From: Pseudomonadota bacterium
GTDB lineage: Bacteria > Pseudomonadota > Alphaproteobacteria > Acetobacterales > Acetobacteraceae
Direction of reading: 5' to 3'
NCBI GenBank assembly: GCA_021826485.1
Contig: JAKAZX010000031.1
Coordinates: forward strand, 1 to 17,936
Length of the DNA: 17,936 nucleotides
Positions 5,257 to 11,863 of this stretch are shown one piece after another. The translations under genes and the position numbers were made by a program. A model generated the notes under the pieces. That model saw nothing but the letters and a program-made list of their open reading frames with translations, searched no databases and was not told the origin of the DNA. Numbering within the stretch: position 1 is the first letter of the stretch; each line of letters opens with the position of its first letter.

Positions 5257-7251
5257 ATGAGCGACAGCATGACCGAGCTTCGCCGCGAACCGCCTCCGCC
5301 GACCCCCGCCCCGCGCCGGGAGGGGCCGCCCGACGGCCTGGGTGCCCGGCTGCGGGCGTGGCTGGACGCGCATCGCGACCGGCGCGGCCTGCGCCGTCCG
5401 GACGGCCGCAAGCCGTCGCGGCCGGAGGTGCAGGCCCATGCCTGGTACTGGTTCGTCGCCGCCGGGCTGCTGATGCTGTTCCAGGGCTGGTGGGCCGCCC
5501 ACCAGACGGTGAAGAGCGTGCCGTACAGCGAGTTCCTGCAACTGCTGCACGACCACAAGCTGAAATCGGTGCAGGTCGAGGGCCAGAACGTCACCGGCGA
5601 GCTGCTCCAGAAGCTGCCCGACGGCCGCACCATCGTCGAGGCGATCGCCGTCCCCGAATACATCCAGAAGGATTTGCAGGCTGCCGGCGTGCAGTACACC
5701 GGCGCGCTGCCGGATACGTTCTGGAGCACGCTGCTGTCCTGGCTGCTGCCGATCGGCATTTTCTTCGTGTTCTGGTCGTTCGTGTTCCGCCGCTATGCCG
5801 AGCGCTTCGGCGGCGAAGGCGGGCTGATGTCGATCGGCCGGTCCCGCGCCAAGGTGTTCGTGGAGACCGACACCAAGACCACCTTCGCCGATGTCGCCGG
5901 CGCCGAGGAGGCGAAGGCGGAGTTGCAGGAGATCGTCGATTTCCTGAAGGACCCCGCGCGCTACGGCCGGCTCGGCGCGCATGTGCCCAAGGGGGTGCTG
6001 CTGGTCGGGCCGCCGGGCACCGGCAAGACGCTGCTGGCGCGCGCCGTCGCCGGGGAGGCGGGGGTGCCGTTCTTCTCCATCTCCGGCTCGGAATTCGTCG
6101 AGATGTTCGTGGGCGTCGGGGCGGCGCGCGTGCGCGACCTGTTCCATCAGGCGCATGACCGCGCGCCGGCGATCGTGTTCATCGACGAACTCGACGCGCT
6201 CGGCCGTGCCCGCGGCGCCTATCCCGGCATGGGCGGACATGACGAGAAGGAGCAGACGCTGAACCAGCTTCTCGTGGAGCTGGACGGGTTCGATCCGACC
6301 TCCGGCGTGGTGCTGCTGGCGGCGACCAACCGGCCGGAAATTCTCGATCCCGCGCTGCTGCGCGCGGGCCGCTTCGACCGGCAGGTGCTGGTGGACCGCC
6401 CGGACCGTCCGGCGCGCCGCGCGATCGTCGGGTTGCATCTGCGCCACGTGCATCTTGCGCCCGACGTGGATGCGGACCGCATCGCCGAGCTGACACCGGG
6501 CATGACCGGCGCCGATCTCGCCAACCTGGTGAACGAGGCGGCGCTGCTCGCGACGCGGCGCAACGCGACCGAAGTGGCCATGAGCGACATCAACGAAGCG
6601 ATCGAGCGCAGCATCGCCGGCCTCGCCCGGCGCAGCCGCGTGCTCGGCACGCGCGAGCGCGAGATCGTGGCGTATCACGAGATGGGGCACGCGCTGGTGG
6701 CGATGGCGCTGCCCGGGACCGATCCGGTGCACAAGGTCTCCATCATCCCGCGCGGCGTCGGCGCGCTCGGCTACACGATTCAGCGGCCGAGCGAGGACCG
6801 CTATCTGGTGTCGCGCAGCGAGCTGGAGAATCGCATGGCGGTACTGCTGGGCGGCCGCGCCGCCGAGGTGCTGGTGTTCGACACGGTGACCACCGGCGCG
6901 GCGGACGACCTGCAGAAAGCGACCGACATGGCACGCTCGATGGTGGCGCGCTTCGGCATGATCGACAGTTTCGGGCCGGCGGTGTTCGAGACGGAGCGGC
7001 ACAGCTTCCTCAATGGCGCGTCGGTGCTGGCGGACCCGGGCCCGCGCAACCACAGCGAGTCGACGTTGCAGGTGATCGACGGCCTGGTGCGCGACATGGT
7101 GCGTCACGCACTGGACCGCGCGACCGAGTTGCTGCGCGAGCGGCGCGACGCGCTGGAGCGCACCGCCCGGTCGCTGCTGGAGCACGAAACCCTGACGGCG
7201 GAGGAGTTGCAGGCCCTGGCCGGTGAGCCTGCCCGCCTCACGGCGGCTTGA
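5257..7251 (+). CDS. ftsH: ATP-dependent zinc metalloprotease FtsH (paralogue with N-terminal extension)
   Basis: This 664-residue inner-membrane AAA+ protease degrades misfolded and regulatory membrane proteins. TM1 lies at about 62-80 (WYWFVAAGLLMLF), a short periplasmic domain follows, then TM2 at about 154-176. Walker A GPPGTGKT is at 251-258 and Walker B IVFIDE at 306-311. The arginine-finger region reads PALLRAGRFDRQ. The zinc site HEMGH is at 474-478, with Asp551 as likely third ligand. All catalytic elements are intact. GGAAAGAG precedes ATG 5257; the frame is open far upstream but only by antisense chance. The roughly 60-residue Pro/Arg-rich cytosolic segment before TM1 is unusual, because most FtsH proteins start just before TM1. 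Sequence details (HEMGH, IDELDALGRAR) suggest a second, non-housekeeping FtsH, but this is inference. Confidence 0.95.
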   Translation: MSDSMTELRREPPPPTPAPRREGPPDGLGARLRAWLDAHRDRRGLRRPDGRKPSRPEVQAHAWYWFVAAGLLMLFQGWWAAHQTVKSVPYSEFLQLLHDHKLKSVQVEGQNVTGELLQKLPDGRTIVEAIAVPEYIQKDLQAAGVQYTGALPDTFWSTLLSWLLPIGIFFVFWSFVFRRYAERFGGEGGLMSIGRSRAKVFVETDTKTTFADVAGAEEAKAELQEIVDFLKDPARYGRLGAHVPKGVLLVGPPGTGKTLLARAVAGEAGVPFFSISGSEFVEMFVGVGAARVRDLFHQAHDRAPAIVFIDELDALGRARGAYPGMGGHDEKEQTLNQLLVELDGFDPTSGVVLLAATNRPEILDPALLRAGRFDRQVLVDRPDRPARRAIVGLHLRHVHLAPDVDADRIAELTPGMTGADLANLVNEAALLATRRNATEVAMSDINEAIERSIAGLARRSRVLGTREREIVAYHEMGHALVAMALPGTDPVHKVSIIPRGVGALGYTIQRPSEDRYLVSRSELENRMAVLLGGRAAEVLVFDTVTTGAADDLQKATDMARSMVARFGMIDSFGPAVFETERHSFLNGASVLADPGPRNHSESTLQVIDGLVRDMVRHALDRATELLRERRDALERTARSLLEHETLTAEELQALAGEPARLTAA

Positions 7252-7306
7252 CGGTGCCGACACCTTCGCCGTTAATCCGGCACGGGGCGGAACGGGTGGG
7301 GCGCAG

Positions 7307-8152
7307 GTGAGCCGGACGTTGCAGGACGTGATGCGGGACGTGCTGCAGGACTGGCGCAGCGATCTCGACCCGGCATGGCAGCCCGTGCTGGCCGGCGTCG
7401 AGCCGGACTTCGCCGCCATCGATCCGTCGCTCGAACTCGCAGCGTGGGAGCCGGTGTTTCCCGTCCGCCGCGGCCGGCGGCTGCTGGGCGGACCCGCGGG
7501 CGGCCACATGCTGCACGCCTTCGACGGCATCGCGCCCGCACAGGTGCGCTGTGTCGTGCTCGGGCAGGACCCGTATCCGGACCCGACCTTCTCCACCGGC
7601 CGCGCGTTCGAGGCCGGCAACGTCGCGGAATGGCGCGAGCTGGAGAAGATGTTCTCGGTCAGCGTGCGCTGCTTCCTGCAACTGATCGCCGCTGCCCGCA
7701 CCGGCAACGGCGACTATGCGCGCACCACGCGGGACTGGCTGCATCTGCTGGCGGACATCGAGGCCGGGCGGCTTGCCTTCGAGTCCGCGGCGACGCTGGC
7801 CGACCGCTGGGTCGGTCAGGGCGTGCTGCTGCTGAATTCCTCGCTCACCATCACGCGGTTCCAGGTGGCGGGCGACCCGCATCAGGTGCGCGGCCATCTG
7901 CCGCTGTGGCGCCCGGTGATCCGCGCGGTGCTGCAACATCTCGCGGCGCGCGGCGCGCCGGTCTGCTTCCTGGCGTTCGGCGAGCAGGCCGCTGCCGTGC
8001 TGGCCGAGGCGGCAGTGCGGGAGGGGGACGGCATCGCCTGCATCCTGCGCGACCATCCGGCGCGCGGCGATGCGGTGCTGGCGATGGCGAATCCGTTCGT
8101 GCTGACGAACCGGCATCTCGCCCGGCACGGCGCCGGCGAAATCCGCTGGTAG
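7307..8152 (+). CDS. Divergent uracil-DNA glycosylase (UNG-like)
   Basis: This protein of 281 residues (from GTG 7307) has the UNG family 1 layout. Motif A is VVLGQDPYPDPTFSTGRAFEAGN, with the water-activating Asp88. GVLLLNSSLTI carries Asn177, the uracil-reading Asn. ILRDHPARGD has His250 where UNG has HPSPLS, followed by ANPFVLTNRHLARHG, which aligns with the NHFVLANQWLEQRG tail of E. coli Ung. The key Asp, Asn and His are kept. The residue after PY is Pro rather than His, and the Leu intercalation loop is replaced by ARGD. The spacing between motif A and the Asn is longer than in Ung. It probably excises uracil or another base, but specificity is uncertain. GTG 7223 (overlapping FtsH) and ATG 7331 are alternative starts; GGGTGGGG upstream favours 7307. 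Confidence 0.82.
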   Translation: MSRTLQDVMRDVLQDWRSDLDPAWQPVLAGVEPDFAAIDPSLELAAWEPVFPVRRGRRLLGGPAGGHMLHAFDGIAPAQVRCVVLGQDPYPDPTFSTGRAFEAGNVAEWRELEKMFSVSVRCFLQLIAAARTGNGDYARTTRDWLHLLADIEAGRLAFESAATLADRWVGQGVLLLNSSLTITRFQVAGDPHQVRGHLPLWRPVIRAVLQHLAARGAPVCFLAFGEQAAAVLAEAAVREGDGIACILRDHPARGDAVLAMANPFVLTNRHLARHGAGEIRW

Positions 8153-8156
8153 CGTG

Positions 8157-9830
8157 ATGGGAAAATCCCGCGACAGCTTCGACTATATCATCGTCGGCGC
8201 GGGATCGGCGGGCTGCGTGCTGGCCAACCGGCTGTCGGCCGATCCGGACTGTACGGTGGCGTTGCTCGAAGCCGGCGGACCCGACCGCAACCCGCTGGTG
8301 CGACTGCCGATGCTGATGGGCCGGCTGATGCATTCCGGCCTCTACAACTGGCACTATCACACGCAGCCCGAGCCGCAGTTGAACGACCGCAAGATTTACT
8401 GGCCGCGCGGCAAGGTGCTCGGCGGGTCATCCACCATCAACGGCATGATCTATGTCCGCGGCAACGCGCATGATTACGACCGCTGGGCGCAGATGGGCAA
8501 TCCCGGCTGGTCGTATGAGGAGGTGCTGCCGCTGTTCCGCCGGTCGGAGGCGCATGCCGACCGCCGCGATGCGTTCCACGGCACCGACGGGCCGCTGACG
8601 GTTACCCGCGCGCGCGGGCGCAATCCGCTGTTCGACGCCTTCGTGGCTGCTGGCCGGCAGGCGGGCCACGGCGTGACGGACGACTTCAATGGCGCGCAGC
8701 AGGAAGGCTTCGGGCGCTACGACTTCACCATCCGCGACGGACGGCGCTGGAGCACGGCGAGCGCGTTCCTGCGACCGGCGATGCGGCGGCGCAACCTGAC
8801 GGTGCTGACGCATGCGCTGACGCATCGCGTGCTGGCGGAGCGTGGCCGTGCGACCGGCGTCGAGTATTCGCGGCATGGCACGGTGCGGCGGCTGACCGCG
8901 ACGCGGGAGGTGATCCTGGCGGCCGGCGCGGTCGGTTCGCCGCACATCCTGATGCTGTCCGGCATCGGCGATGCCGACGAACTGGCGCGCCACGACATCC
9001 CGGTGCGCCATCACCTGCCCGGCGTCGGGCGCAATCTGCAGGACCATGTCGATTGCTGCCTCGTTTATGAATGCCTGCGCCCGGTGTCGCTGTATCGCGA
9101 TCTGCGCGCGGACCGGCTGCTCTGGTCGGTGGCGGTCGGCATGGCGTTCGGGCGCGGCGTGGCGACGACGTTCCCGTATGAAGGCGGGGCCTTCATGAAA
9201 TCCCGCCCGGACCTGCTGGCCCCCGACATCCAGGCGCATTTCATGCCGGCGCTGGAGCAAAGCGCGAACCTGCACTTCCCCAAGCCATTCCGCCGCGACG
9301 CGGCCGCGGCAAACCACGGCTTCACCATCCGCGTCGGCCCGGTCAATCCGGAAAGCCGCGGACGGATCGTCCTGCGCTCCGCCCGGCCGGACGACGCGCC
9401 GCTGATCCACGCGAACTATCTGGCCGCCGCGTCCGACGTGAGCACCACGATCGCCGCGGTGCGCATGATGCGCGACGTGATCGCGCAGCCGGCGTTCGAT
9501 GGCCTGCGCGGGCGCGAACTGGCACCCGGGACGGCGCGGCGGACCGATGCCGAACTGAAGGAATGGCTGCGCGATGCCGCCTCGACCACGCTGCATCCGG
9601 TCGGCACGTGCAAGATGGGCAGCGGGCCGGAGGCGGTGGTGGATGCGCGGCTCCGCGTGCACGGCATCGCCCGGCTGCGCGTCGCCGATGCCTCGATCAT
9701 GCCGGTCATTGCCAGCGGCAACACCAACGCGCCCACCATCATGATCGCGGAAAAGGCCGCCGTCATGCTGGCCGCCGACAGGGGGCGTCACGCCCCGGCC
9801 GATCACTCAGGACAGGAGGCTGCCGCATGA
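8157..9830 (+). CDS. GMC-family FAD oxidoreductase (choline/alcohol dehydrogenase-like)
   Basis: This 557-residue flavoenzyme of the glucose-methanol-choline family oxidises an alcohol using FAD. The N-terminal FAD Rossmann motif is DYIIVGAGSAGCVLANRLS (residues 9-27). GMC signature 1 is PRGKVLGGSSTINGMIYVRG (about 83-102) and signature 2 is GAVGSPHILMLSGIG (about 257-271). The catalytic pair is His480 (TTLHPVGTCKMG) and Asn524 (SGNTNAPT), 44 residues apart as in choline oxidase. The closest recognisable group is choline-dehydrogenase-like GMC proteins; the substrate cannot be told. ATG 8157 is preferred over GTG 8154, and the gene starts 4 bases after the UDG stop. The C-terminus overlaps the NIPSNAP gene by ATGA. 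Confidence 0.93.
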   Translation: MGKSRDSFDYIIVGAGSAGCVLANRLSADPDCTVALLEAGGPDRNPLVRLPMLMGRLMHSGLYNWHYHTQPEPQLNDRKIYWPRGKVLGGSSTINGMIYVRGNAHDYDRWAQMGNPGWSYEEVLPLFRRSEAHADRRDAFHGTDGPLTVTRARGRNPLFDAFVAAGRQAGHGVTDDFNGAQQEGFGRYDFTIRDGRRWSTASAFLRPAMRRRNLTVLTHALTHRVLAERGRATGVEYSRHGTVRRLTATREVILAAGAVGSPHILMLSGIGDADELARHDIPVRHHLPGVGRNLQDHVDCCLVYECLRPVSLYRDLRADRLLWSVAVGMAFGRGVATTFPYEGGAFMKSRPDLLAPDIQAHFMPALEQSANLHFPKPFRRDAAAANHGFTIRVGPVNPESRGRIVLRSARPDDAPLIHANYLAAASDVSTTIAAVRMMRDVIAQPAFDGLRGRELAPGTARRTDAELKEWLRDAASTTLHPVGTCKMGSGPEAVVDARLRVHGIARLRVADASIMPVIASGNTNAPTIMIAEKAAVMLAADRGRHAPADHSGQEAAA

Positions 9831-10150
9831 TCGTCGATCACCGCACCTACACGTTCCGCCCCGGCACGATCGGGAAATGGCTGAAGAAATTCGAGGCGGA
9901 GGGCCTGCCCATCCAGCGCCGCCATCTCGGCGTGTTCATGGGACTGTTCACGACCGAGATCGGCAATCTGAACCAGGTCGTGTTCCTGTGGGGCTATGAC
10001 AGCCTCGCCGACCGGGAAGCCCGCCGAGCGCGCATGGCGGAGGACCCGGCATGGCAGACCTTCCTGTCCGAGGTCTGGGCGCTCGATGCGATCCAGGCGC
10101 AGGAGATCAAGATCCTGAAGCCCGCGGCGTTCTCGCCGCCGATCGGGTGA
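9827..10150 (+). CDS. NIPSNAP family protein
   Basis: This 107-residue protein matches the NIPSNAP domain, a dimeric ferredoxin-like alpha/beta barrel. Visible features are the opening MIVDHRTYTFRPGTIGKWLKKFE, HLGVFMGLFTTEIGNLNQVVFLWGYDSLADREARRARM, and PAWQTFLSEV. Bacterial members are often next to oxidoreductase or catabolic genes, and no reaction is firmly assigned. A perfect AGGAGG (9814-9819) lies 7 bases before the ATG, which overlaps the GMC stop (ATGA 9827-9830). The pairing suggests the two proteins act on the same compound. Confidence 0.9.
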   Translation: MIVDHRTYTFRPGTIGKWLKKFEAEGLPIQRRHLGVFMGLFTTEIGNLNQVVFLWGYDSLADREARRARMAEDPAWQTFLSEVWALDAIQAQEIKILKPAAFSPPIG

Positions 10151-10202
10151 GCCGGCGGCAAGCCGCATCCCGCCTGCGCAGCTCTGGTCCGGGGACCCCG
10201 CG

Positions 10203-10799
10203 ATGACGACGACGAAAGTCACTTCCGACGGCGGGCGGTGGGCGCGGCTGGCCGCCGCCACCGCATTCGCCCTCGATCTGCACGCGGCGCAGGAGCGCAA
10301 GGGGAGCGGCGTTCCCTATGTCGCGCACCTGATGGGTGTCGGCGCGCTGGTGCTCGAACACGGCGGGGATGAGGAACAGGCGATCGCCGGCCTGCTGCAC
10401 GACGCCATCGAGGATGTGGGCGTGGAGCAGGAGGCGATCATCCGCGACCGGTTCGGCCCGCGGGTGGCGCGGATCGTGCGGGCCTGCACCGATGCCGACA
10501 CGACGCCGAAACCGCCCTGGCGCGCGCGCAAGGAAGCCTATCTTGCCCATCTGCGCGACGCCGCCGCCGATGCGCTGCTGGTGAGCGCCTGCGACAAGCT
10601 GTACAACGCCCGCGCCATCGTCACCGACCTGCGGACCCACGGCGCCGCGGTGTTCGACCGCTTCGCGGGCGGCCGGGACGGCGTGCTGTGGTATTACGCG
10701 GCACTGGCCGATGCTTTCGCCGCGCGCATCCCCGGCCCCCTCGCCGCCGATCTGCGCGCCGCGGTGCAGGACATGCAGCGGCTGGCCGCGCAAGCCTGA
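10203..10799 (+). CDS. Stand-alone SpoT/Mesh1-like HD hydrolase (putative alarmone hydrolase)
   Basis: This 198-residue protein consists of only an HD domain of the RelA/SpoT type, with no synthetase, TGS or ACT domain. The metal and catalytic residues are in the right order and spacing: His42 (YVAHLM), His66-Asp67 (LLHDAIED), Glu70-Asp71, and Asp131/Asn135 (CDKLYNAR). The HAAQERKGSGVPYVAHL segment matches the Rel hydrolase N-terminus. Small alarmone hydrolases of this layout cleave (p)ppGpp; some relatives act on NADPH or other nucleotides. Activity is inferred from motifs. It is 52 bases after the NIPSNAP stop and co-oriented, so it may be the last gene of the FtsH-to-HD run or have its own promoter. 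Confidence 0.85.
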   Translation: MTTTKVTSDGGRWARLAAATAFALDLHAAQERKGSGVPYVAHLMGVGALVLEHGGDEEQAIAGLLHDAIEDVGVEQEAIIRDRFGPRVARIVRACTDADTTPKPPWRARKEAYLAHLRDAAADALLVSACDKLYNARAIVTDLRTHGAAVFDRFAGGRDGVLWYYAALADAFAARIPGPLAADLRAAVQDMQRLAAQA

Positions 10800-10834
10800 G
10801 CGATGGGCGGCACCTGCGGCGATGTCTGCACTGC

Positions 10835-10911
10835 TGGCGCGCCCTGGTGGACTCGAACCACCGACCCACAGCTTAGAAGGCTGTTGCTCTGTCCGGCTGA
10901 GCTAAGGGCGC
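10835..10911 (-). tRNA. tRNA-Arg (anticodon TCT)
   Basis: This is a 77-base cloverleaf on the reverse strand, checked by hand. It has acceptor GCGCCCT/AGGGCGC, D arm GCTC/GAGC, anticodon stem ACAGC/GCTGT with loop CTTCTAA (anticodon TCT), T arm GGTGG/CCACC with TTCGAGT, discriminator G, and encoded CCA. It lies 7 bases after the NDUFS4-like stop. Confidence 0.97.
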
Positions 10912-10918
10912 GGCGCCG

Positions 10919-11233
10919 TCAGTGCGTCCAGTTGCCGACGCGGCCGAAGCGGAAATTGTCGGAGTAGGATTTCGGCACGAAGCGCTGCGGACGCGGCAGT
11001 TCCACCTCGTAGGCGACGCCGCGCTGGCGGGCGAAGGCTTCCGCCTCCTCGCGCGTGTCGAAGCGCAGGCGCAACTGGCTGGCCATCATGTCGCTGCCGC
11101 TGGTCCAGCCCATCAGCGGGTCGGGACGCTGCGCCGCGTCCGGCTCGAACGCCAGCACCCATTCGTGCGTGCCCGCCCGGCCCGACTGCATGGCCGTCTT
11201 CGGCTGCTGGTAGATGCGCGCGTGCCGCGCCAT
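10919..11233 (-). CDS. NADH dehydrogenase accessory subunit, NDUFS4 (ETC complex I) family
   Basis: This 104-residue homologue of the mitochondrial complex I accessory subunit NDUFS4 (18 kDa) is a protein that in bacteria is largely confined to alphaproteobacteria. Family marks are ARIYQQPKTAMQSGRAGTHEWVLAFEP (residues 5-31), PLMGWTSGSDMMASQLRLRFDTREEAEAFA (40-69), and the C-terminal PKSYSDNFRFGRVGNWTH. It binds the peripheral NADH-oxidising arm and helps assembly and stability. The ATG at 11233 is preferred over GTG 11239 because AGGAGG lies 7 bases upstream. It sits between two tRNA genes with only 24 bases before it and 7 after, so its mRNA is likely freed by tRNA processing. Confidence 0.93.
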   Translation of the reverse strand: MARHARIYQQPKTAMQSGRAGTHEWVLAFEPDAAQRPDPLMGWTSGSDMMASQLRLRFDTREEAEAFARQRGVAYEVELPRPQRFVPKSYSDNFRFGRVGNWTH

Positions 11234-11257
11234 GCCCACTCCTCCTTGCCGATCAGT

Positions 11258-11334
11258 TGGTCGGGGCGGCCGGACTCGAACCGGCGGCCTCGTGTACCCA
11301 AAACACGCGCGCTACCAGGCTGCGCCACGCCCCG
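11258..11334 (-). tRNA. tRNA-Pro (anticodon TGG)
   Basis: This is a 77-base cloverleaf on the reverse strand. It has acceptor CGGGGCG/CGCCCCG, D arm GCGC/GCGC with loop AGCCTGGTA, anticodon stem CGTGT/ACACG with loop TTTGGGT (anticodon TGG), T arm GCCGG/CCGGC with TTCGAGT, discriminator A, and encoded CCA. The initial C and C-G first pair are typical of bacterial tRNA-Pro. Confidence 0.97.
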
Positions 11335-11345
11335 CACCGCGGCGG

Positions 11346-11374
11346 ACCCTATGGGCAGGCCCGGCGGCACGCAA
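11346..11374 (-). promoter_or_regulatory. Possible promoter of the tRNA-Pro/NDUFS4/tRNA-Arg array
   Basis: On the reverse strand TTGCGT (11374-11369), a 17-base spacer, and TAGGGT (11351-11346) lie 11 bases before the tRNA-Pro 5' end. Both hexamers match consensus weakly, so this is suggested mainly by position. Read-through from the DUF192 gene is the alternative. Confidence 0.3.
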
Positions 11375-11377
11375 GTC

Positions 11378-11863
11378 TCAGCCGGCGTTGCCGAACTGCT
11401 TGGCCAGCACCTTGTCGCCGACCCGGATGTCCAGCCGCTCCGCCGTGCCGGCGGCCAGTTCCAGCGCCGCGCGCGCGACCCCCCCGTCGATCACCGCAAG
11501 GCTGTACGGCACGGTCCGCTCGGCGATGTGGCGGATGGTGCCGTGCGGGCCGATGAACAGCATGTCCAGGCTGCTGACGGTGTTCTTCATCCACATCTCC
11601 GACCGCCGCTCGGTGCCCCAGTCGAACAGCATCCCGCCATCGGCGGGGATGTGTTCGCGGAACATCAGGCCGGTCATCTGCTGGTCCTGGGTCTCGGCGA
11701 GTTCCACGCTGAAGTCATGATGCGTGCCGTCGCGCGTGACGATGGTCAGCTTTTCCTTGGGCAGTTCCGGTTGCGCCTTGGTCGGCTCGGCCTGGGCGCG
11801 GCCCGGGCCGGGGGCTGCGAAGGGCGCGGCGGCGAGCAGGGCGAGCAGGTGGCGGCGGGTCAT
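11378..11863 (-). CDS. Exported DUF192 family protein
   Basis: This 161-residue protein has an N-terminal signal MTRRHLLALLAAAPFAAPGPGRAQA, with a twin-arginine-like start and likely cleavage after residue 25. The DUF192 domain fills the rest. FSVELAETQDQQMTGLMFREHIPADGGMLFDW, the conserved MWMKNTVSSLDMLFI, and GTIRHIAERTVPYS followed by ALELAAGTAERLDIRVGD are all standard for the family. Function is unknown; the family is periplasmic or exported and is sometimes proposed to bind small ligands. The ATG overlaps the deacetylase stop (ATGA 11863-11860), so it is translated with that gene. Confidence 0.9.
   Translation of the reverse strand: MTRRHLLALLAAAPFAAPGPGRAQAEPTKAQPELPKEKLTIVTRDGTHHDFSVELAETQDQQMTGLMFREHIPADGGMLFDWGTERRSEMWMKNTVSSLDMLFIGPHGTIRHIAERTVPYSLAVIDGGVARAALELAAGTAERLDIRVGDKVLAKQFGNAG

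Noticed and set aside
5131..7707. 858-codon open frame opposite ftsH and the UDG gene
   Set aside because: It has Arg/Gln/His-rich composition typical of antisense frames in GC-rich DNA, and the + strand carries complete FtsH motifs.
8427..9806. 459-codon frame opposite the GMC oxidoreductase
   Set aside because: Antisense shadow: no motifs, Arg/His/Gln-rich, and the sense frame holds a full GMC enzyme.
10835..11334. tRNA genes as possible integration sites of a mobile element
   Set aside because: No integrase gene and no repeated tRNA 3' end is found in the window, and both sides carry ordinary chromosomal genes.
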